Shown one piece after another: positions 59,477 through 64,000 of a stretch of DNA of 64,000 nucleotides. The notes under the pieces were generated by a model. That model did not search any database and was not told the DNA's origin. It was given only the letters and a program-made list of their open reading frames with translations. A program made the translations under genes and the position numbers. Positions within the stretch are counted from its first letter, which is position 1; the number at the start of each line of letters is the position of its first letter. This DNA is from Rhodospirillales bacterium (lineage in GTDB: Bacteria; Pseudomonadota; Alphaproteobacteria; Micavibrionales; Micavibrionaceae): positions 1,054,001-1,118,000 of the forward strand of contig CP060239.1 in the NCBI GenBank assembly GCA_023898785.1, in the 5' to 3' direction.

Positions 59477-60109
59477 TTACTGTATAAGAATTTCCTGAAA
59501 CAGCACATCTTTGACCTTTACCGGCGCTGCAGCCTGATTAACCCGCCAAAGCAACTCCATCTGCAAACGGTAGATCCCGGCTGATCCGCGTAAATCTTTT
59601 ACACGCAGTTCTCGTAAATAAGTCTGAAACTGATCAACCACGCGCGGGATGACTGCTTCGACAGCTGCGTAATCTGCCGATGAATTCAATTCAAGCTGAA
59701 CGGTCAGGCGTAAATAGCGGGGCGTCCCGTCATTGGAACTGAGATTGACCAGCATAGTAGGGATTTCGATAAAATTCCCGCCAGCGCCGCCATGGCCACC
59801 GCCATGACCATCATCTTTGGCAGCATGTTCGTCGCCATGCGCGTCTTCTTCAGGGCACTCCTTGATCACTTCGCCGTGATCATCAACTTCTTCGACGCAA
59901 GGCTCGCTCTTGCCCAGCACACTATCAAGCATGCCGGTAAAATACAGCCCGGCGCCAGCACCGAGCAGCAAGACGACAACACCAGCGAGAGCGATGAGGA
60001 CAATCGGCTTGTTACCTTCCTCACTGTCTTCGCCATCCTCTCCGAGAAGATTTACGTCTTCGGCTTCTTCATTTGCATCGGTTTCATCATCAGCCATAGC
60101 ACTATTCAT
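59477..60109 (-). CDS. fliL: Flagellar basal body-associated protein FliL
   Basis: 210 residues. Acidic N-terminus (~32), one membrane segment (KPIVLIALAGVVVLLLGAGAGLYF), a His/Gly/Asp-rich linker (HGDEHAAKDDGHGGGHGG), then the periplasmic FliL domain (FIEIPTMLVNLSSNDGTPRYLRLTVQLEL...VVDQFQTYLRELRVKDLRGSAGIYRLQMELLWRVNQ..VKDVLFQEILIQ). FliL works with the stator. First gene of the long leftward unit fliL-fliM-DUF6468-motE-cheY-cheZ-motB-TPR. ATG at 60097 is an alternative start. Confidence 0.92.
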   Translation of the reverse strand: MNSAMADDETDANEEAEDVNLLGEDGEDSEEGNKPIVLIALAGVVVLLLGAGAGLYFTGMLDSVLGKSEPCVEEVDDHGEVIKECPEEDAHGDEHAAKDDGHGGGHGGAGGNFIEIPTMLVNLSSNDGTPRYLRLTVQLELNSSADYAAVEAVIPRVVDQFQTYLRELRVKDLRGSAGIYRLQMELLWRVNQAAAPVKVKDVLFQEILIQ

Positions 60110-60479
60110 CTTTGTTGTTGGTTATGTTCACACAGGACAGAAGGGATACGCATTTAATTTTTGATTATAAATCAAATCGCATACAGCGTCTAACCCGCGT
60201 AAACATCCTTGCTAAACTATACACAAAAGGCTCTGCGGACCTGTGGAAAACCTACAGGCAAGTTTTGCCCGGCGCGCGCGGCAGTTTTCGTCGTGACCCC
60301 GGCAGCGCCCTCCCGCCTGTCTTTAGTATCCAATCATATTAACACATTGAAAAACATACGTAATTGATTCTGGCACGGGACATGCAACGATGCCCAGTGA
60401 GGGGAGCCGCACCTAAAATAAGCAGGCCCCGCAAAAGAAGGTAAGGATTAAAAATTGAGTAAGGACAGGACAGTAAGCC
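60110..60479. other. Divergent intergenic region fliL/flgF, 370 bp
   Basis: No gene seen. It holds the start region of the fliL unit on the left, an AT-rich inverted repeat GATTATAAATC (about 60163-60173), a GC-rich stretch, and the sigma-54-type site for flgF at 60370. No clear sigma-54 or sigma-28 site was found for the fliL direction. Confidence 0.6.
60370..60386 (+). promoter_or_regulatory. Sigma-54-type promoter for flgF-flgG-flgA-flgH
   Basis: CTGGCACGGGACATGCA matches TGGCACG-N4-TTGCA with one change (ATGC). It lies about 95 bp before the flgF ATG and points towards it. Confidence 0.78.
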
Positions 60480-61223
60480 ATGGAAAATAGTATTTATCTC
60501 GCGCTTTCGCGACAGATGACCTTGCATACCAATATGGATATGGTAGCCAACAATATCGCCAACATGAATACGCCCGGATACCGGTCGCAGCATTTGATGT
60601 TTGATGAATATATTTCCGATCCGCGCGGCAGGACTACGGATGAGGCTGCAGACGACGAACTTTCCTTTGTTTACAACCGCGGACAATACGCAAATACAGC
60701 GCCGGGCACACAAAGCTTTACAGGCAATCCGCTGGATGTGGCGCTCGCCGGCCCGGGCTTTTTCGGGGTGCAGGCCCCGAACGGCGAAGTGATGTATACG
60801 CGGGCTGGCCAGTTCCAGATTGATGCCAGCGGCATTTTAACTGACCCTTCCGGTAATCCGATAGCTGACCAAGGCGGCGCCTCTATTACTATTCCTCCGG
60901 GCTCACACGATGTTGCTATTGATGAAAAAGGTATGATTTCCAACCAGGACGGGCAACTCGGCCAGATGATGGTTGTTGAATTTGAAAACCAGCAAAAACT
61001 GGAGCCGTATGGAAGCAATCTTTACCGCGCGCCGGAGCCCGGAACGCCTGCTATAAACACCCGCGTTAAACAGGGGCAGCTTGAAAATTCAAATGTACAG
61101 CCGGTTTTGGAAATTACCGAAATGATGGAGACGCTGCGCGACTATCAATCGACGCAGCGGATTTTAAGCACAGAGAATGAGCGCTTACGCTCAGTCATAC
61201 AAAAACTGACAGGACAGAATTAA
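60480..61223 (+). CDS. flgF: Flagellar proximal rod protein FlgF
   Basis: 247 residues. Rod-protein N-terminus (YLALSRQMTLHTNMDMVANNIANMNTPGYRSQHLMFDEYI), the central GNPLDVALAGPGFFGVQAPNGEVMYTRAGQFQIDASGIL, and the C-terminal LENSNVQPVLEITEMMETLRDYQSTQRILSTENERLRSVIQKL. First gene of the rightward sigma-54 unit. Confidence 0.95.
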   Translation: MENSIYLALSRQMTLHTNMDMVANNIANMNTPGYRSQHLMFDEYISDPRGRTTDEAADDELSFVYNRGQYANTAPGTQSFTGNPLDVALAGPGFFGVQAPNGEVMYTRAGQFQIDASGILTDPSGNPIADQGGASITIPPGSHDVAIDEKGMISNQDGQLGQMMVVEFENQQKLEPYGSNLYRAPEPGTPAINTRVKQGQLENSNVQPVLEITEMMETLRDYQSTQRILSTENERLRSVIQKLTGQN

Positions 61224-61246
61224 ACGGATTTTAAAGGAGAAAGACT

Positions 61247-62032
61247 ATGAGATCACTGGATATTGGCGCAACGGGCATGCTGGCTCAACAGCTTAACGTC
61301 GATGTTATTTCCAACAACATCGCCAACATGACCACTACGGGGCACAAACGCCAGCGTGCGGCTTTTCAGGATTTGATTTATCAGAATATCGACCGGCCCG
61401 GCTCAACCTCTTCGGATGCGGGGACGACAGTGCCTTCAGGTCTGCAGCTGGGTCTGGGCGTGCGCGCGGGAGCTGTATACCGCCAGCATGGACAAGGCGC
61501 GATCCGCATCACGGAAAACGCGCTGGATGTGGCGATTACAGGCGAAGGGTTTTTCCAGATTCAATTGCCAAATGGAGATACGGGCTATACGCGCGACGGA
61601 ACGTTCCAGATGAATGAAAATGGCGAGATTGTCACCGTGCAGGGCTTTATTGTTGATCCGGGTATCACAATTCCTGCCGATGCGATTGATATTGACATTA
61701 ATGAAAGCGGCGAGGTGCTGGTTAGCCTGCCGGGGCAGACTGCAACAAGTAATGTCGGACAGATTCAACTGGCGAATTTTGTGAACCCGGTCGGGCTGGA
61801 AGCGATCGGTGATAATCTTTATGTCGAAACCGATGCTTCGGGTGCACCGACGACGGGCATTCCAGGGCAGGATGAATTTGGCCGCCTGCGGCAGGGCGCG
61901 CTGGAACAATCGAATGTGAATGTGGTGGAAGAAATTACCGAATTGATCACGGCACAGCGCGCCTATGAGATGAACTCGACGGTGATTTCGACCTCCGATG
62001 AAATGCTGCAAACCGTATCGAACCTTCGGTAG
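61247..62032 (+). CDS. flgG: Flagellar distal rod protein FlgG
   Basis: 261 residues, the normal length. N-terminus ATGMLAQQLNVDVISNNIANMTTTGHKRQRAAFQDLIYQ; GEGFFQIQLPNGDTGYTRDGTFQMNENGEIVTVQGF in the middle; end LEQSNVNVVEEITELITAQRAYEMNSTVISTSDEMLQTVSNLR, highly conserved in FlgG. GGAGAAAG ribosome site. 23 bp after flgF. Confidence 0.97.
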   Translation: MRSLDIGATGMLAQQLNVDVISNNIANMTTTGHKRQRAAFQDLIYQNIDRPGSTSSDAGTTVPSGLQLGLGVRAGAVYRQHGQGAIRITENALDVAITGEGFFQIQLPNGDTGYTRDGTFQMNENGEIVTVQGFIVDPGITIPADAIDIDINESGEVLVSLPGQTATSNVGQIQLANFVNPVGLEAIGDNLYVETDASGAPTTGIPGQDEFGRLRQGALEQSNVNVVEEITELITAQRAYEMNSTVISTSDEMLQTVSNLR

Positions 62033-62060
62033 AGCGCAGTGAAGTTTAGGGAGTATCATC

Positions 62061-63050
62061 ATGCGTAAGATTAAACACAGACACAGCAGACAGCGCCCTT
62101 TAGCGCTTCGTGAGTGGACGATGGGATTTTTGGCAATGATTATCCTTAGCTTTAGCGGGATTGGTCTGGCCAATGCGATGGCTTCGGTATCTTTGAAGCA
62201 TAATAGCGTAATTGAAGGCGACATGATTACGCTGGGGCATATATTTTCCGGTGTCGATCGTAACGCTGACAGAATTTTAGGTCCCGCGCCGCAACCTGGC
62301 AAAGATATGCTTTTGAATGCGCGCACTCTCATGCGCATTGCGCGGGCGATGGATGTGAATTGGCGCCCTTCTTCGGCGGCTGATCAGGTGGTTTTGAGCC
62401 GCGCAGCGACCGTGATTCCGGTGCCGATGATCCAAGAAGTATTGGAGGACAGCTTGCGTGCGCAGGGAATGCCCGGAAAATTTGAACTGATTGTTACAAG
62501 TTCAGGGCTTGATAAAATTATCTTGCCGCAAAGCGCGGCTCAAACTGTTGAAGTTGAGAGCCTGAATTTCGATTCCGAGCATGATCACTTTGAAGCCGTG
62601 ATTGCTGCGCCTTCAAAGGACGATTCTGTGTTTCGCAAAAATATCAGTGGGCAGGTGCAACGGCTCGTCGATGTTCCGGTCCTGCGCGCGCCAATGAAAA
62701 ACGGCTCAGTGATTAGCGCAAGTGATTTGGACTTCATAGCCTTACGGGCATACGGACTGAACCATGACATGATTTTGAGCGCCGATGAGTTGGTCGGCAT
62801 GACGCCGCGGCGCATGATCACAGCAGGTAAGCCGATGACCGAAAATGATATTGAGCCGCCGCAAATCGTTGAGCGCGGAGAAAATGTCACTCTGGTTTTT
62901 CATAGCGGACCTTTGTCTCTCACCGCGCAAGGCAAGGCTCTGGAAAACGGTGCCAAAGGTGATGTGATCCGCGTGGTAAATGCGAGTTCCAGCAAAATGT
63001 TGCAAGCGCGTGTTATTGGTGAACGCGAGGTCAGCGTTTCAAGTTTTTAA
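62061..63050 (+). CDS. flgA: Flagellar P-ring assembly chaperone FlgA
   Basis: 329 residues. A basic N-terminus and hydrophobic segment (WTMGFLAMIILSFSGIGLANAMA) form a signal peptide. The C-terminal half is the FlgA (SAF-type) domain: VPVLRAPMKNGSVISASDLDFIALRA, LVGMTPRRMITAGKPMTENDIEPPQIVERGENVTLVFHSGPLSLTAQGKALENGAKGDVIRVVNASSSKMLQARVIG. It escorts FlgI for P-ring assembly in the periplasm; flgI is not in the window. Confidence 0.92.
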   Translation: MRKIKHRHSRQRPLALREWTMGFLAMIILSFSGIGLANAMASVSLKHNSVIEGDMITLGHIFSGVDRNADRILGPAPQPGKDMLLNARTLMRIARAMDVNWRPSSAADQVVLSRAATVIPVPMIQEVLEDSLRAQGMPGKFELIVTSSGLDKIILPQSAAQTVEVESLNFDSEHDHFEAVIAAPSKDDSVFRKNISGQVQRLVDVPVLRAPMKNGSVISASDLDFIALRAYGLNHDMILSADELVGMTPRRMITAGKPMTENDIEPPQIVERGENVTLVFHSGPLSLTAQGKALENGAKGDVIRVVNASSSKMLQARVIGEREVSVSSF

Positions 63051-63089
63051 TTTTAAGGACTGTTGAATACAGCAGAAAGGGTGAGCTCT

Positions 63090-63842
63090 ATGCGCAACAA
63101 TACAACAATAAAAATCGGTCTGATCCTGCTTACATGCAGCGCTCTGGGCGCATGCAGCGCGGCGGACCGGATTGCACAGATCGGCGAAGCGCCCGAGATG
63201 ACAAAAATTGTTAACCCGACGACGCAACGCGGCTATCAACCGGTGAGCCTGCCGATGCCGAGCCCGAAAAATGTAGCACCGCAAAAAAACTCTTTGTGGG
63301 CGGCGGACCGGACGACATTCTTTAAAGACCAGCGGGCCAGCGATGTCGGCGATATTATCACGGTTATGATTGACATTGATGACAAAGCCGAGTTGGAAAA
63401 TGCAACCTCGCGTAAACGCGCCAGCAATGAAGATGCGGCGCTGCCTGCTTTGCTAGGCTATGAGCAAGCTTTGGATCGCATATTGCCGCAAGCGATTGAT
63501 AATACTGATCTGATCGACTTTGGCGCTGATTCCAGCCATAGCGGCACGGGAAGTGTTGAGCGCGATGAGAAAGTTGAGGTACAACTCGCTGCGTTCATTA
63601 CGCAAATTCTGCCTAACGGCAATATGGTTATTCATGGTTCTCAGGAAGTGCTGGTGAATTTTGAAAAGCGCATTTTGCAGGTTGATGGCGTGATCCGTCC
63701 GGAAGATATTTCCGTCCAGAACAGCATTTCTTATGAGAAAATTGCCGAGGCGCGCATTGCCTATGGCGGTGAAGGGCAAATTACCGATGTGCAGCAGCCG
63801 CGCTACGGGCAGCAGCTCTACGACATCGTTTTCCCGTTCTAA
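63090..63842 (+). CDS. flgH: Flagellar L-ring protein FlgH
   Basis: 250 residues; outer-membrane lipoprotein forming the L ring. A lipoprotein signal with lipobox ALGAC (Cys22) is present. Core: NSLWAADRTTFFKDQRASDVGDIITVMIDIDDKAELENATSRKR and VQLAAFITQILPNGNMVIHGSQEVLVNFEKRILQVDGVIRPEDIS..NSISYEKIAEARIAYGGEGQITDVQQPRYGQQLYDIVFPF. The ATG at 63090 was chosen; a TTG at 63063 is in frame but would lengthen the signal peptide. Last gene of the unit. Confidence 0.95.
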   Translation: MRNNTTIKIGLILLTCSALGACSAADRIAQIGEAPEMTKIVNPTTQRGYQPVSLPMPSPKNVAPQKNSLWAADRTTFFKDQRASDVGDIITVMIDIDDKAELENATSRKRASNEDAALPALLGYEQALDRILPQAIDNTDLIDFGADSSHSGTGSVERDEKVEVQLAAFITQILPNGNMVIHGSQEVLVNFEKRILQVDGVIRPEDISVQNSISYEKIAEARIAYGGEGQITDVQQPRYGQQLYDIVFPF

Positions 63843-63870
63843 GAATAGACGAATACCTTACCCACAACTC

Positions 63871-63912
63871 CCGGCCGGCTTTGGCGTGTTAAACGTCATG
63901 GCCGGTTTTTTT
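63871..63912 (+). terminator. Rho-independent terminator after flgH
   Basis: Stem arms CCGGCC (63871-63876) and GGCCGG (63900-63905) with a further inner pairing TGGCGT/ACGTCA, followed by seven T (63906-63912). It ends the flgF-flgG-flgA-flgH unit. Confidence 0.8.
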
Positions 63913-63914
63913 AT

Positions 63915-64000
63915 GTTTACAGTCCAACATGCAGGTTCTGGTCAAACCGGGGGACGTTCTTTATGTCGCCCCTTCTCATATACCCTGCAAGTCTTCGGGA
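63915..64000. other. Unresolved edge region
   Basis: Two readings are open to the edge. On the minus strand a frame reading RRGDIKNVPRFDQN ends at TAA (63919-63917) and could be the C-terminus of a gene entering from the right. On the plus strand an ATG at 63929 starts MQVLVKPGDVLYVAPS but has no ribosome site. The minus reading fits a convergent gene slightly better; neither can be confirmed. Confidence 0.3.

Noticed and set aside
60248..60266. Possible leftward sigma-54 site GGGCAAAACTTGC before fliL
   Set aside because: The spacing between the two elements is two bases too short for sigma-54.
1..64000. CRISPR arrays, tRNA or rRNA genes
   Set aside because: No regularly spaced direct repeats and no cloverleaf or rRNA-like sequence were noticed; the repeats present are palindromes scattered singly.

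Overview
The window is chromosomal DNA of a motile alphaproteobacterium. The evidence is the cell-cycle kinase CckA, a TrcR-type (DUF1013) regulator, a DUF1192 protein, the Rieske/cytochrome b/cytochrome c1 operon, a GAAC-N7-GAAC SOS box in front of recA, and a flagellar gene order (flgB-flgC-fliE-fliQ-fliR-flhB plus flgF-flgG-flgA-flgH) typical of the class. The genus cannot be fixed from the sequence alone. No rRNA, tRNA or CRISPR array was seen.

Layout. 1-6.6 kb: esterase (cut by the edge), LpxR-like lipid A deacylase, small regulator, acetyltransferase, HerA-like ATPase, metC, a nitrilase-family amidase and grxC. 6.6-9.2 kb: a scrapyard holding two IS5-family transposase fragments, the 5' end of a purA gene, and a membrane-protein gene split by a complete IS3-family element (1343 bp, 3-bp target duplication). 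9.2-17 kb: comF, a large methyltransferase fusion, a NDUFAF5-like protein without its SAM loop, gloB, guaC and trcR. This block is bracketed by inverted copies of the comF 5' end plus a palindromic repeat. 17-25 kb: ALDH7-type dehydrogenase, DUF924, petABC, trmL, hemF and the CCA-adding enzyme. 25-32 kb: a MoxR/DUF58/BatA-like/von Willebrand A-type operon. 32-43 kb: hybrid kinase and response regulator, lytic transglycosylase, dapA, smpB, recA and cckA. 43-64 kb: flagellar and chemotaxis genes in four blocks.

How the genes work together. The flagellar part supplies rod proteins (FlgB, FlgC, FlgF, FlgG, FliE), the export gate (FliO, FliP, FliQ, FliR, FlhB and a free FlhB C-domain paralogue), the switch (FliM), FliL, MotB-like and MotE-like stator factors, CheY and CheZ, and the P- and L-ring factors FlgA and FlgH. 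Two sigma-54-type promoters are readable, one before flgB and one before flgF. CckA and TrcR link this to cell-cycle control.

The most unusual feature is a dispersed palindromic repeat, called family A here. It has six full copies and one half copy in 64 kb. One copy carries a GIY-YIG nuclease gene, now frameshifted by a 13-bp tandem duplication, and sits between fliQ and fliR. Another is read in frame through the signal peptide of fliP. A third and fourth mark the ends of an apparent inversion. This looks like a small mobile palindrome that may be spread by a GIY-YIG nuclease; that mechanism is inference.
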